Shown here one piece after another: positions 1 to 12,644 of a stretch of 64,000 nucleotides of DNA. The notes beneath the pieces were generated by a model. It ran no database searches, was not told the origin of the DNA, and was given only the letters and a program-made list of their open reading frames with translations. Position numbers and translations under genes: made by a program. The number at the start of each line of letters is the position of its first letter. Position 1 is the stretch's first letter. Source of the DNA: Drosophila miranda (lineage: Eukaryota > Arthropoda > Insecta > Diptera > Drosophilidae); NCBI RefSeq assembly GCF_003369915.1, contig NW_022881614.1, positions 8,081,001 to 8,145,000 of the forward strand. Reading direction: 5' to 3'.

Positions 1-1613
1 TCATCGGCATCTGTAGGCAGCGGGCAGAGCTTATGTACGTTGCGCTTAAATAATCCAGTCTTGGTCCTGAGTGTTACAACCCGAACTGCACCATCAGCTC
101 CTGGGTGCACCTCTGCAACTCTTCCCAGCCGCCATTGTCCGGGCGGAGCGTTGTCTTCCGCAATAAGGACCAGTGTACCAAGTTGAATGTTGTTGGCTAC
201 AGTGCTCCACTTTGTCCGCTTCTGCAGCAACTTCAAATATTCCGACGACCAGCGGTGCCAGAACATGTGGTGTACCATTAGAATGCGTTTCCAATGGTTG
301 CTCATGGACCGTTTCAACAGTGCGTCGGCTACTGGTTCTACTAACGCGTTCAGGGGTCGGCCAACCAAGAAATGACCGGGAGTTAGCGCCTCGAAGTCAT
401 TCGGGTCCGATGACAAGGGATGCAGAGGTCTAGAATTCATCACCGCTTCTACTTTTATGATGACAATCGAAAGATCTTCGTAGTTAAGTGCTGTGCTGTT
501 GGTGCATTTCACGAGCAGCTGTTTGGCCACCTTCACGGCGCTCTCCCATAATCCTCCAAAGTGAGGGGAGCGTGGGGGGATGAAGTGAAACCTGACTCCT
601 CGCTGGCTGCATTCGTCGTCAATGAGCTTCTGACTTGGCGAGTCGAAAGCTCTGTTGAGCTCTCGTGACGCACCTACAAAATTGGTGGCGTTGTCGCAAT
701 ATAGGTCAGAACTCAATCCACGTCGTGCAAAGAACCGTTTTAGCGCCGCGATGAACGCATTTGAGCTTAAGTCCGACACGATCTCTATATGGCAGGCCTT
801 TGTTGCAAAGCATACAAATATGCACAGATACACCTTTACTGGGCGATTTCCTCGCATGTGAAAGTGCATCCATATTGGTCCAGCAAAGTCCAGTCCAGCG
901 CGCTCGAAGGGGTAGATATTGCCTCGCACTCGGTTAGCTGGCAGCGCTCCCATCAGCTGTGTTTCAGCGAGCGGCCGACGACGAAAGCATGGTATGCAGC
1001 CACGGATCACCCTGCGGGCAAGTTTCCTGCAATTGATTACCCAATATCTCTGTCGCAAAAAGGCACATAGCGATTGTGCCCCGGCATGTAAATTCTTTCG
1101 ATGTGTGAGTTCAACAAGCGCCTCTACCACTTTATGGTTGCTCGGCATTAAGATGGGATGCCTTGTGTCAAATGGCAATTCGGCATTGGACAACCTTCCG
1201 CCGACTCGAATAATAGTTATTCCCTCTTCCTCTTGTAAAAACGGGCTTAAACTCTGAATTCTCGCTGATTTGATCACCTTTCCTTTTTTAAGCTTAATGA
1301 ATTCCTCATGCAAGCTCAACTGCTGCACATTATATACAATATAGCGCAATCCGCCCTCCATTTCAGCTGCAGTAAGGTTGCCTGTTTCATTTGAGTTTGA
1401 TCTCAACGATATTCTACGCCAGCGAAAAATATAGCTAAAAACTCGCTGCAATTTGAGGAAATCATTTGCAAATTTGCATCTCCCCACGACATCTAACTTC
1501 TCATTACTTTCTACCTTTCCAACTGTCAGCGAGAACTTACATTTCCTCTCCTCTGGAACTGTTTGTATTTCCTCACTCCAATTAAATTTGGTCCAGTCAT
1601 CTGCTGCGTCCAT
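1..1613 (-). pseudogene. BEL/Pao integrase region, runs off the window
   Basis: The minus-strand frame from 1613 to the window edge is open. It reads as the C-terminal part of a BEL/Pao polyprotein: a zinc-binding N-terminal integrase region, the core with a GLDFAGP-type first aspartate block and a YCDNATNF block, an FGGLWES block carrying the expected glutamate, and then the C-terminal domain with LTPGHFLVGRP. This is the strand-transfer enzyme that inserts element cDNA. It is separated from the RNase H part by a single in-frame TGA at 1614-1616, so this copy cannot make a full polyprotein without readthrough. Confidence 0.8.
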
Positions 1614-3056
1614 TCAAAATTCTGGACCGTTCCACCACATCGTTGACTTGCTCAATTCGGTTACCAATAATCCCCTAGATACAATATCTGCAGGGTTTGA
1701 TTTGGTGTCGACCTTGAACCAATCATGTACATGTGTGAGCTCTTGTATTTGAGCCACCCTATTGGCAACGAAGGTGGTCCATCGACTAGCATGTGACGAC
1801 AGCCAATTTAACACAATTGTGGAGTCCGTGAAATAGTTAACCTTCTCTACTGGTATGTGAAGACAGGCGCATACCTTTGCCATTAGCTTGGCCACTAACA
1901 ATGCCCCTTGTAACTCTAAGCGTGGCAATGATGTTACCCTAACTGGGGCTACTTTGGACTTGGCCGTTACCAGTCGCACCGAAATTCCTCCCCCTTCATC
2001 CCTAACACGAGCATAAATTACGCCGCCGTAAGCTCTGTTGGATGCGTCAGAGAAACCAAACAGTTGCAAAGTGCATGGGTCGGCCGTAATTGGAATTGAG
2101 GATCGCGGAATTGAAAATTTGTCAATTAGTTTCAGTTCTTCTCTATATCGAAGCCATTGAGTTGCGTAGCTTGCTGGTAACTCCTCGTCCCAATCCTGCT
2201 TTAGAAGCCAAAGTTCCTGAACAAAGATCTTGCCCAAGATCAGCAAGGGACTCAAGAACCCTAACGGATCAAACACCTGAGCCAATTCGGACAGCACTGA
2301 TCGCTTCGTGGCGATTGCGGAGACCTTTATGTTAAAGCAAAATTGGAATTTGTCCTCTAGACTTGACCAATATATCCCCAAAGTTTTAGCTGCGTCCTCT
2401 GTTTTTAGCATCAGGGGCTCTAGGCTGGTGTTGTTGTCCATTCCTTGATAATTGCTGCGCCATTTGTGCAGCTCGAACTTTCCTAGCCCTAATAATTCGG
2501 TCACTTGTTCTTTCAACTTTGTCAGTTCCTCTTTTGATTCGGCTCCACACAGCATATCATCCATATAGAAACTTCGCTTTACTGCCTCTCTAGCTAACGG
2601 AAATTTTTCCGCGTACCTATCGACCAAGTAATAGAGGCAACGTACTGCCAGGAACGGCGCCGAATTTGTTCCATAAGTGACCGTGTTTAGGCGTAGCACC
2701 TGGATAGGATCCGAAACGTTGCATCGCCATAAAATGCATTGATAGTTTCTATGTGGTTGCGCAACCAATATTTGACGGTACATTTTCTTTATGTCGGCCG
2801 TAAGGGCGTATCTATAGAAACGGAACCTGGTCAAAGTCGCGAACAGATCAGGCTGTAACGTTGGACCAACAAAGGTTGCGTCTTTCAGTGACCTGCCATT
2901 GCTAGATCTACATGAGGCATCAAATACGACTCGTAACTTGGTCGTCAAACTCTCTGGGCGAATAACCGGATGATGTGGCATGAAGTATTCGACCTTTTCT
3001 TGTCCGGCGGGCTCTATTGCCTTTAAATGCCCTAACTGGCGATATTCTTCAATAAA
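1614..3056 (-). pseudogene. BEL/Pao reverse transcriptase and RNase H segment
   Basis: The open minus-strand frame lies between the stops at 3057-3059 and 1614-1616. The RT begins with an LRVVFDAS block, followed by the ALTADIKKMYRQI block and the catalytic YMDD box. RNase H follows, with a FSDASNRAYGG block and a later TDSTIVLNWL block. These are the normal BEL/Pao motifs, and the catalytic aspartates of RT appear kept. The nonsense codons at both ends isolate the domain, which points to decay rather than an authentic gene. Confidence 0.85.
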
Positions 3057-4436
3057 TTAAACATATTGCTCCTTCAGCGCTTGGCTACGATTTAACCTCT
3101 TCTCTAAATTCAAGAACCTGGTAAGTGCGATTTGATAAGTTTCGCCTAACTCAACTTTAGGATTCTTAAAGGGCAGAGCTACCACTAAATGTCCTGAGGC
3201 CTCCTGCTTAACATGCGTCACAAAACAATCTTCGCACTGTTTTTCTTCCTCAGAGAACTTATCTACTGTTTCAGGGACTTCTTCACACTTCCAAAACCTT
3301 TGTACGAGCTCTTGCAGCTGATCATTTTTCGACACCTTTCGTTCAATGTCAGTTGCTAACAGTGCAACTTCAGAAGATTTCGTGAATTCACCTACGACGA
3401 CCCAGCCTAACAGAGACTTTTGAAGCCTTGGAAGGTGTGCTCCTAGTTTTATTTGCCCTGCTACAATTAGCTTGAAAAACAATGTGACTCCAACTAGCAT
3501 GTTAATATCTTCCCCGGACTGAAATGTAGGGTCGGCCAGCGTAACTCCCTTGGGTGGAACCCACTCTGAACAAATTCCTGAGCTTGTTGGGTTATACTGA
3601 GTTATTTCCTTCAGCACACAGAAGTCCTCGGTAGTCATATATCTGGTGACTCTAGATTTAAAAGTCGCTTGCACCTCTCCCATAACTTGAGATGTTGCAT
3701 TTCCAATACCACTGAGTTGTATGACTGAGTCGCGCATTTCTATGCCCAGGGCCGAGACTATCCTAGCCGTCAGAAAATTTAATTGACTACCGGAATCTAA
3801 CACGCACCTGCAATTGCGATATGCTCCGTCTATAGCTTTGATTTGAACTACAGCGGTCGCAAGAAAGTTGGTGGATGATCTAGACAATAGGGAGCTATGC
3901 AGTGACTTTGGCTCTTGCAACTCCTGCCCTTTGAGCCCCGGCTCATTGGCAACAATAGGTATCTCTCGATGCAGAAGTTCATGATGCGGCTTGATGCAAA
4001 TCCTACATCGCGGACCATTACAGTTTCTAGTTGTATGTCGCTTGCTAAAACAAATCAGGCACAGCGAATGCTTCTTCGCCTCATGGTAACGTTGTACTGG
4101 TGATAGTTCGTTAAACCTTTGACACCCTTTCAATCCATGGGTCCCAGGACAAACGTAGCAGCCATTGCTGCCTATTGTTGCAGCTAAGGTCGCATTTTTC
4201 ATCTCACCTTTACCACTGGCTCCATTGCCTCGCCGAACTTCCCTATTTGCCATATTGACTCCTCTGTTTATCAGAAACTGCGATAACAATGACCACGACG
4301 GTAACTTTTGGCAATCCCACTGAACTTCCCACCTATCCATTGTATCTTCATCAAGCTTTGTGCGAATCAGATGGAAAATTACTGCATCCAGAATCTCCTT
4401 ATCGTCGCTTAACGACTTGAGTGCTACTTCGGGCAT
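3057..4436 (-). pseudogene. BEL/Pao gag C-terminus, zinc knuckles and aspartic protease
   Basis: About 459 codons. Near the middle are cysteine-rich knuckles (CLICFSKRHTTRNC and CRICIKPHHELLH). They are followed by a retropepsin-like CVLDSGSQLNFL block, where the aspartate of D-S-G is the catalytic residue, and then by the NMLVGVTLFF and GWVVVGEF blocks typical of DUF1758/A17 proteases. The frame ends in a TAA at 3057-3059, after which the same frame continues directly into RT sequence, so the stop is a secondary nonsense mutation. The upstream gag portion is in another frame that overlaps at 4399-4436. Confidence 0.8.
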
Positions 4437-5119
4437 TTACATTGTCTACCAGCACTCTCAGTCCCTCTGAGTCGGGTCTTTTTAGCCGCCTTAAGTTGAA
4501 TAGCTCCTGTACATGTGATTGCAGAATAATTGCCTTATTTTCATAGCGATCTTTCAATAATCGTAGTGCCTTGCGATAATTAGGCCCTATTAATTCCAAA
4601 CCCTCAATCGCACTTAACGGTCCAGCTCCTAACGATGATCTCAAATGAATAAATTTAGACAACTCATCCAATTCAGAGTCTGATTCTTTTAGAGTAGCAA
4701 AGGTGTTGTACCAGCTGGTCCCTTCCGTAAACTTTCCAGCGAGCTCAGGCAGCTTTAGCTTGGGAAGTCTCGATGAACGAGACACCTGTGTGCTATTTAG
4801 AAGATCACCTACATTGGACTGCCGCCGTCCCCTACTTCCAAGACAGCTTAGTAACTTGGCCTTTAATTCGCAATAAACCTCCTCAGCTTCATAGCGGCTT
4901 TCATATTCGCTGGCGTCATCGCTATCGTGTTCAATTAAAGCCTGAATGTTGCAGAATTGATTAAAGTTTGTCTCAATTAGACTTAACCTGGCTTCCAGCT
5001 CCGCAGCCGCCATGGAGTCGCTATTTTTTTTCGATATAGACCTTGTTACGGACAAAGGAATTCATTAACGCCGTTCGAGAAGTGAGCACCTCCGCATCTT
5101 TACCCTTTCTAGGTGCCAT
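4399..5119 (-). pseudogene. BEL/Pao gag N-terminal region, frameshifted
   Basis: The DUF1759-like gag segment is recognised from the KLPELAGKFTEGTSWYNTFA and SLGAGPLSAIEGLELIGPNY blocks. A plausible true start is the ATG at 5119 (MAPRKGKD). That frame terminates at a TAG straight after a run of A's around 5028-5035, and the main gag frame resumes in a different register, so an A-run slip has broken the gene. A second register change lies at 4399-4436. Gag would form the element's particle; this copy cannot. Confidence 0.7.
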
Positions 5120-5311
5120 TTGCACTGACTATTTACACCGGTGTTACCCTTGACAATTTAACAATAAAAAATACTCAATATTGGCATGAGTAAGTAACAC
5201 GGTACCAAGTTTAGCCACTCTATTCAATAAGCGGCTAACTTTAAATTTTCACTACACTGCCCAATTCAATAATTGATCAACAATTGACCACTGTGCGCCA
5301 CTGTACCAAAA
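5120..5311 (-). other. Leader and possible primer-binding site of the first BEL/Pao element
   Basis: Non-coding stretch between gag and the putative LTR. Reading leftward, a TGG-initiated string (complement of 5290-5308) lies three bases inside the candidate LTR edge at 5312, where a primer-binding site should be. I could not match it to a tRNA, so the assignment is weak. Confidence 0.35.
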
Positions 5312-5875
5312 TGTGTACTTGCGCCCCAACGAACCGGCAGGCAAAGAAGAAACGACTACAAAGTTAAATCAATGTCAAATAGCAATTACTGTTCTTTAGG
5401 TGCCGGCTTGTAACTGCATATATATGCAAGTATGTATGTGCCTTGCTTCAACGTATAGCAGTGCACGCAATAGGCTGTATGTGTGTATGCAGATACCTAA
5501 GCGCTCAAGCTAACTGTAATTGTAATCTGCTTTCTACACGAGACCCCGCTTACAGAACAATTAAAGCGCAGAAGTCTCAAGGCCGCGACCACTTGACACT
5601 AAAACAATTGTATTGTTTTAAGATTATTCACACACATCGAATTGGAAATAAACATGCCTGCAAGAAATATTAGATGCTCAAAGCAGTTCACACTCACAAT
5701 TCGATACCGAAGCCGCTGTCGCACTCGCCGTCAGCCAGACTCAGGGTGAAATATTTATTGAGTTCCAGTCGTGAACTCCATCCGGTAATTGAACCTTCTC
5801 CAAAGGTCCCTGCTCGGGCGCCAAATGTACGAGCTAAGTCCCTCCAACAGTTTTCCAGTGGAATCCGTCTACACA
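5312..5875 (-). repeat. Candidate LTR of the first BEL/Pao element
   Basis: It begins TGTGTACTT next to the possible primer-binding site and could end at the TCTACA near 5873. There is no second copy in the window to confirm either edge, so the right end is uncertain. Confidence 0.35.
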
Positions 5876-6434
5876 ATTAAGACCTTCCTTAATCCGCTCG
5901 ATGTAGTTCCTTGCTCGTTCGTTTTATTTCGGTATGTCTCTTAAATCTAGTGATCATAATTCAGATCGTTTTGGCTCGATACTATTGATACTATCGATTG
6001 CGCTTCTTTATATGTACATAATGTAACGCGCCAACTTCAAATTAATTCATAATTTTAGTAATATTTACATATTAATTCAAATATTCAAATTGTTAACCTT
6101 TATAAAGTAATTTAATCCTATATTCTATTAAGGGGCGTCAACAGATGCCCTGCGATAAAGACAGGAAAGTAGCAGTTGGATTCAAAGATCCAAAAGAGGA
6201 ATCAGAGGTATTTGTGCAGAAAATTGAAGGCTGAGCAAAAGACATTCAGATCTCTCTTTGAGGTGTCTTGTGCTGAAAACATTGCACATCGCCTTCAATT
6301 CTAGGCACAGACGTATGATATACATATAGTAGAGCTTGATTGCATGCATTTTATTAGTAATTGCATAAATATAACTAAAAACACATAAATACATACATAT
6401 CGACACATACAGACTATTTGGACGCAACATTAAC
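5876..6434. other. AT-rich non-coding spacer
   Basis: I see no gene, no terminal repeat and no RNA gene here. It lies between the first BEL/Pao element and the left LTR of the tandem BEL/Pao pair. It may be remaining LTR or older transposon debris. Confidence 0.4.
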
Positions 6435-6737
6435 TGTTGAGTCCAGGAACGTGAGAATTGCGGATAAAACACAATCGCTTATCTTCATAGGTACTTAGGC
6501 GTTGGTTGCGTTTTATTTCCTATTTGCAAAAGGAGGTTAATACATTTAGTCTTATATGTAGGTAATATATCTACGCACGCTTCGTCTTTTCTCCCCGCTC
6601 TTTCTTCGACTGCTCAAACTAATGTGACCTTCTTGTCTTTTCATAGTGTGGCCATTTTTCTTCTCTCTTTTTTCTTTATGTAGGGTATCTGTGCCCTTGC
6701 TTAAAACTAAGTATATATAAGCTAATTTTTCTCGACA
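6435..6737 (-). repeat. LTR 1 of tandem BEL/Pao (3' LTR of copy A)
   Basis: 303 bp, starting TGTTGAGTCC and ending CTCGACA. It is essentially identical to 12306-12608. On its right, the complement of 6738-6753 is a purine-rich run (GGTGGTGGGG) that fits the polypurine tract for plus-strand priming. Confidence 0.8.
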
Positions 6738-6773
6738 ACATCCCCACCACCGTGAATCAAGCACGCTCGTGAT

Positions 6774-8375
6774 TCACAATATGTCTAGCTTTGCCAGCAT
6801 ACAGGTTGGGCGGTGTAGAACTCCAGCCGTCGTCTTTACAGTGGCTGAGCGAACCTGTCCGTCGCGTCCAGGCGTGACTGCTAGAATAACTCCCTTTTTC
6901 CATTGAGATCGATGAAGGTTCTTATCACAGATAAGAACAATGTCCATTTCAGCGAGTGGTGGCACTGGGTGATGCCACTTTGTCCGTCTGCATAGGTCTG
7001 GTAGGTACTCATTGAGCCACTTGTTCCATAATGAGTGTGAGATCTGCTGAGCGATGCGCCATTCCTTTCGAGTTGGCTGGTACTTCTCCTCTTGTGGATG
7101 TGGCGTCTGGCTAGAATTGGGAGAACCTAAAAGAAAGTGATTAGGGGTTATCGGATCGTCTGTGGGGTTATCCAGAGCAATGTGTGTAAGCGGTCTGGAA
7201 TTTACTATGTTTTCAGCGTTACACATTAGGCTATACAGTATGTCTTCTTTCAGGTTTTTGTCATGCAGCGCTGTCCCTATGGCCCTCTTCACACTGCGTA
7301 CCAATCTTTCCCAGCACCCACCTGCATGGGGGTTTAGCGGGCAATTAAACAGCCATTCGATCTGCTTGGTTGACAACTCGTTCGCTATTCTAATGTGATC
7401 GATGTCCTGTAATTCTCTTTTCAATTCACGCTCAGCTCCCACCAAATTGGTACCATTGTCAGATCGGATTCTTACTGGTCTTCCGCGCCGCGCCATGAAG
7501 TTATGCAATACTCGAAGACACGTATCTGTTGTCAGGTCCCTGGCAATTTCCAAATGAATTGCTCTTATTGTAAGGCATGTAAATATGCATATCCAGCGTT
7601 TCTCGGTACTCCTTCCTCTTACAATCAGAAACGGTCCCATATAGTCGATTCCAACATATGAGAATGGGCGTACGTACGGAGAGAGTCTGTCCTTAGGAAG
7701 TTGTCCCATTAATGGCATTTTTGGTGAAGCTCTCTGGATTTTACAAGTCATACAATTTCTAGCTGCACGGCGAACCTCCTGTCGGCAGTGTGGTCTGTAG
7801 TACTTTCTGCGTATTTCTGCTATAATTGTGTTTTCATTCTGGTGTTTCCATAGCTCGTGATAATGTCGCACGATCAATTTTGTAACGTGATGCCCTTGGG
7901 GCATTAATATTGGACGCCTGTTTTCTTCTCCAACCGAACATGCGTTATTAATACGCCCATTCATTCGGATCACTCCTCTTCCGTCTATGATCGGAGACAA
8001 CTTCCACAGCTTGCTGTTCTTTTCGATGCACTGTCCAGTCAATAGCGCAACCCGCTCATCATGAAATGCAACATCCTGTACATTGCGGATCACTATGAGT
8101 ACAGCTTCTTCAATTTCAGCTACATCAAGGTAGACCTTTCGTTTGATCTTACGATCACACATCCTGTAGACCCAAGCGACAACTCGCATCAGCCTTGTAA
8201 ATGAAGAGAACCTTTCCAGCAACTCCCTGAATACGATATTGACAGATCCATCTGAAGACATCTCATTGATTGGTAACGTAAACTTGCTTCTTAGTTCCAG
8301 TTCCGTGTCACCAACGTCTGAAGTTCCTAGGTTCCATTGACTTGCGTCCTCTTGAAGGAATTGAGGGCCTCTCAA
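6774..8375 (-). pseudogene. BEL/Pao integrase, copy A
   Basis: 533 codons, starting only at a non-ATG codon because a TGA cuts it off from the upstream RNase H frame. A zinc-binding region (HYHELWKH ... CMTC) is near residue 170-210. The DDE core has aspartates in GIDYMGPF (about residue 244) and RSDNGTN (about 306) and glutamate in GCWERL (about 356). The C-terminal domain includes PNHFLLGSP. All three catalytic acids are present, so the enzyme domain itself looks intact although it is separated from the rest of pol by nonsense codons. Confidence 0.85.
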
Positions 8376-8450
8376 TCAGGAGGTTTCTCGAGTTCCAGAT
8401 CTGAGTTTGGTGCCAAAGTCTGCCGGGTTATCCTTAGTAGGCACCCAATG

Positions 8451-11354
8451 TCAATCTTCCAAGCTTGTGGCTTCAAGTATCTCGTCAATTCTGTGTCCTA
8501 CATATGGCTTATATTTTCTGTGATCTGATTTAATCCATGCTAAGACAGTCTTGGAATCGGACCACATGTGGACACATTTGGGGTTGACGTCGTGACCCTC
8601 AAGAATACATTTCCTGAGACGAGTTCCTAGCACTGCCGCCTGTAGCTCGAGCCTGGGTATGGTCGATAGTTTCATTGGGGCACACTTGGTCTTTCCCATT
8701 ATAAATGCGGACTTCCATCCAGATTTCGTACGTATGCGCCAGTATCCAACTGCTGCATAAGCTGACTCACTCGCATCGCAAAATATGTGTAGTTCAATTG
8801 GTTCCCCAAAGAACTCTTCAGCGTAACATCGGGGTATCCTTATCTTGCATGCTTGGCTTAGGCTGCGCAACCAACATTTCCATTGCTTTATATCGTCGCC
8901 CTCAATTGGCTGGTCCCACTCTGTTCGCTTTTGCCATATTGACTGCAGAAGCAGTTTAGCGATCAGGGAATATTCGGCTAGAATTCCAAATGGGTCAAAC
9001 ACAGACATAACCACTCGCAATACTTCTCGCTTAGACGGTATTCTTGATTCTGAAAAGATTGATGCGTGTACAAATTCGTCGCTGCGTGTACACCAGTACA
9101 TTCCCAGGACCTTTTGATAATGCAAAGATTCATCCCTATCAAGAGTTATGGGTTCAGCTACTTGTTCGTTACCAAAAACCTTGTTGAAGAATTTCGAATT
9201 GGATACAAACTTTCTCAGCTCGAATCCTCCCTTTTTGTGAATGTCAACTATCTCCTTCACGACTCTCACAGCCGATTCTTCGGATGAAAAACAATGCACC
9301 AAATCGTCCACATAATGGTTTTTAATAATGACATTCACCGCATCTGGATACGATTCCTTAAATTCAAGTGCGTTTCTATTTTTCACATATTGAGCAGAGG
9401 CCGGTGAACATTTGGCTCCAAAGGTCATGACCTGCATTTCATACTCCTTCATCTCGTCGCCTGGATTCTTCCTCCATAGTATGCGTTGGGCACATCGATC
9501 CTCCTTTCGTATTATGACTTGGTGGAACATTTCTGCTATGTCAGCACAGACTCCAATCGGTTTCTGTCTGAACCTCATAAGAATGTCCGTTAAGGATTGA
9601 TACCCGTCGGGGCCAGTCATGAGCATGGAGTTTAACGACACTCCATCGACTTCTGCAGCCGCGTCGAAAACAATTCTCAACTTGCCGGGCTTGTTAGGAT
9701 TTAAAACCCCAAAATGAGGCAGGAACCATTCTTTTTTCTTGTCCACTTCCAGTTCATTGCTTGTGATATGCCGAATGTATGACTTTTCTTCGTATGCTTC
9801 CATCAGGTCGCAATATTTTCTGTAGTACTCTGGATCATGTATACATTTTCTTTCCAAAGACAATTGTCTCTTTATTGCCATTTTCTTGCTGTCAGGCAAG
9901 ACGACGTCATCCACTTTCCATAGTAATCCCGTTTCAAAACGGTCACCAATACGTTTTGTCGTGGTTGATAGCAATCGGTTCGATCTCTCAGTTTCTCGAC
10001 CTTCTACGTGGTTCTTCACAATCCGCACATCCATTTCCGAATTCGTGATGTAGTCTCGCACCAACTGTTCAATGTGCTCGTCATTGTGTTTAACCAGATG
10101 TACGGCCTTTACATTACTCATGGGTCCTGATTCTCCGCGACATTTTCCATACGCAACCCATCCCAGATTGGTTAATGCAATGGCTGGCCCAACGTATCCC
10201 ATAGATCTCATTTGCTTTGGAGCTATCAAATGTAGGTTATCTAGTCCGATTAGTATTTCAGGTCTAGCATTTCTATAGCCTTTCACAGGAATACTCTTTA
10301 TGTGTGGGTATTGCGAACTTAGCTCAGACATGTTTACGGATTGCTTCGGCAGCCGTAAATCCTTAATAGTCCTTACTCCGTTTAGTGCATAGACCTTGCC
10401 TCCACGTTCATCAGATATTCCAATATTAAATAGGCTGACCAATTCCGTTGATGTCTTTTCTCCAAACCATTGCAATGTCAGACTTTCTTTGGGCCCATGT
10501 AATCCTAACTCGTCTGCCAGGCTTTCATTTATAAGGGTTACTGCAGAACCTTCATCCAAAAAGGCGTGGCACCTCACTATTTTATTTTTAGCATGAAGAT
10601 TAACAGGCAATATCTTAAACAAAATCATTGAGCTAGCCTCATGCGTTGCTGTTCCTGTGAACTTTACTTCCTCGCCTGGTTGATTAACTGATTCTGCATG
10701 GAGCAAACGGTGAATGCGTTTGGCACATCCATCAAGTCCACATTGGTGATGTCGTCTACATTTTTGACTACGATGGCCGTACTTTAGGCAATTGAAGCAT
10801 AATTTTCTTTCCCTTACATGCTGCCATTTTTTTTCAAGTTCTAACTGGGCAAATGAGTTACAGTTTTCCAAGTCGTGTTTCCCATTGCAGGCGGAGCACG
10901 CCTTCATGGTTACAAGTCCGATGTCGTTTGCATGGAATAGTCTCGACTTTTCCTTCTTTGGCTTGAACGTCGCCTGATCGTCAACCAATCCTGCGTCTTG
11001 CACTTCTTCGGCCAATCCCTGAAGCCATAGACTTAAATGACTGATCGATTTTTCATCTCCTAGTTGCTTGGAATGGCGTGCCCACTCCAGTCTCTGTTGC
11101 ACTGGCAACTTTAAGATTAACTCCTCCATTAATGTTGGGTTTTTTAACTGCTGATGTGCGTTAGCTGCTTCTAAGAATGAAGCCAAGTTTTGTACCTTCA
11201 TTTTGAACTCTACTAATTGTTCCAATCTCCCTTCGCGAATGCTCGGAAATTCTCTAACGCGACTAATCTGGCTTTTTACGAGTTTCTCCGGTCTACCAAA
11301 ATTTTGTTTAAGGGTCTCTAAAATATTTGAAACGTTAGAACTGTGAATAAGCAA
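8451..11354 (-). pseudogene. BEL/Pao gag C-terminus, protease, RT and RNase H, copy A
   Basis: 967 codons open. In order: the end of gag, a zinc knuckle (CFNCLKYGHRSQKC, from about residue 186), protease with an FLDEGSAVTLI active block (aspartate about 267), RT with YVDD at about 681, and RNase H with FCDASESAYAAV at about 860. The frame stops at a TGA directly before HWVPTKDNPAD, the usual end of BEL/Pao RNase H. A second TGA follows before the integrase frame, all in the same register. Gag is joined in a different register at 11318-11354. Confidence 0.85.
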
Positions 11355-11929
11355 ACATTCAACGGTCTCCCTAGCCTGTCACTGTATCCGTACTCTGCAG
11401 TGGTCATAGTGAAAGCTTCGTTGAACATTGGCCACTCTCCGGGAGCACCATTAAACTCCGGTAGATCGTACAATTTTCTTTGCGTTTCCTGAGAAGGAAC
11501 CGGTTGCCTTGGTGATGAGACTGCGTCTGATATCACTGAGGGCTCAGCCGTAGTTGATTGTGGTCCTGGCTCGCCAGTTGTCCTTCCACTAATACCAAGG
11601 GATCGCAGAAGTATATTAGTTTTTTCCATTTGAATTTGATTCATCCGCAGAACTTTCATTTGGAACTGCTGCATTTGCATTGCATTGGCCCGCTGACCTT
11701 CTTGCATTTGGCGCCACATCTCCATCATAACGTTAACAACGCCATGTGATTGGGCTTCTTTTGATGTGCCGGGCCCGGCCCCCTCCATATTTGAGTCTTC
11801 ACCTTGCGCGGTTTCTCTTTCCACTTTTCCCATCTCAACGTTGTCCTCATTCATTTCATCCGTTGCCCTTAATTTGCTCATTGCTCTGGTAATCATCACC
11901 CGCAGACTAACCTTTCCCCAAATCAACAA
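11318..11929 (-). pseudogene. BEL/Pao gag N-terminus, copy A
   Basis: The likely start is the ATG at 11896 (MITRAMSK); the frame is open further upstream only through a TTG. The N-terminal part is acidic and glutamine/methionine-rich (coiled-coil-like QMQQFQMKV). It is followed by the LPEFNGAPGEWPMFNEAF block of DUF1759-type gag. After EYGYSD the normal gag continuation is missing and the register changes. I read this as an internal deletion of some tens of bases, and it is shared by copy B. Confidence 0.75.
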
Positions 11930-12305
11930 TCAAATTGGCACTTAACAAACAAACCACAATCCAGAAATTTTCACTCGATTTCATCAGCCAACTGCGCACT
12001 CAAGCCTCTAGTTGCTGGCCCGCAAGAACTTCGTTGGTTAGAGCGAGATGGCAGTATGTGCACGATCTCGCATACATACATATAAATGTGCGCTTTTTTC
12101 AGCTGCCTGACGTGCGCACCCACGTTGGCCTCCGTGTTCTGCAATGTTTATTATCCACCCACGAGCGAGATGACCGTCTCCTTGTGGGTTCCGACGCTTC
12201 TCCAATGTCCAGTATACTTCAGTGCTTGCACCACGAGTCTCTGCCCGTCTTCGTACAAACTCCAAAAACTCTAGCGCCATTGGCCACCAGAAGCGAAATA
12301 AAAGA
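11930..12305 (-). other. Leader between gag and 5' LTR of copy A
   Basis: Non-coding leader of about 380 bp. A TGGTGGCC-type string (complement of 12271-12289) close to the LTR is a possible primer-binding site, but I could not assign a tRNA. The same leader is seen at 17802-17955 in copy B up to the Gypsy insertion. Confidence 0.5.
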
Positions 12306-12608
12306 TGTTGAGTCCAGGAACGTGAGAATTGCGGATAAAACACAATCGCTTATCTTCATAGGTACTTAGGCGTTGGTTGCGTTTTATTTCCTATTTGCAA
12401 AAGGAGGTTAATACATTTAGTCTTATATGTAGGTAATATATCTACGCACGCTTCGTCTTTTCTCCCCGCTCTTTCTTCGACTACTCAAACTAATGTGACC
12501 TTCTTGTCTTTTCATAGTGTGGCCATTTTTCTTCTCTCTTTTTTCTTTATGTAGGGTATCTGTGCCCTTGCTTAAAACTAAGTATATATAAGCTCATTTT
12601 TCTCGACA
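12306..12608 (-). repeat. LTR 2, shared by the two tandem BEL/Pao copies
   Basis: 303 bp with the same ends as 6435-6737. It serves as the 5' LTR of copy A and the 3' LTR of copy B. A shared middle LTR with no intervening host DNA or target duplication is the signature of recombination between LTRs rather than of two insertions. Confidence 0.85.
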
Positions 12609-12644
12609 ACATCCCCACCACCGTGAATCAAGCACGCTCGTGAT

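Larger units (their letters stand above)
1..5875 (-). mobile_element. BEL/Pao LTR retrotransposon, degraded autonomous copy
   Basis: Leftward element whose 3' end lies outside the window. Reading right to left it has a candidate LTR from 5312, a leader, gag (DUF1759-type), zinc knuckles, aspartic protease, reverse transcriptase, RNase H and integrase, which is the BEL/Pao order. The frame is broken at least four times: an A-run slip near 5030, a shift near 4400-4436, a TAA at 3057-3059 and a TGA at 1614-1616. The right LTR boundary is only a guess because the matching LTR is not in the window; possible ends in ACA lie near 5873. This copy is not closely related at nucleotide level to the BEL/Pao pair that follows. 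Confidence 0.85.
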
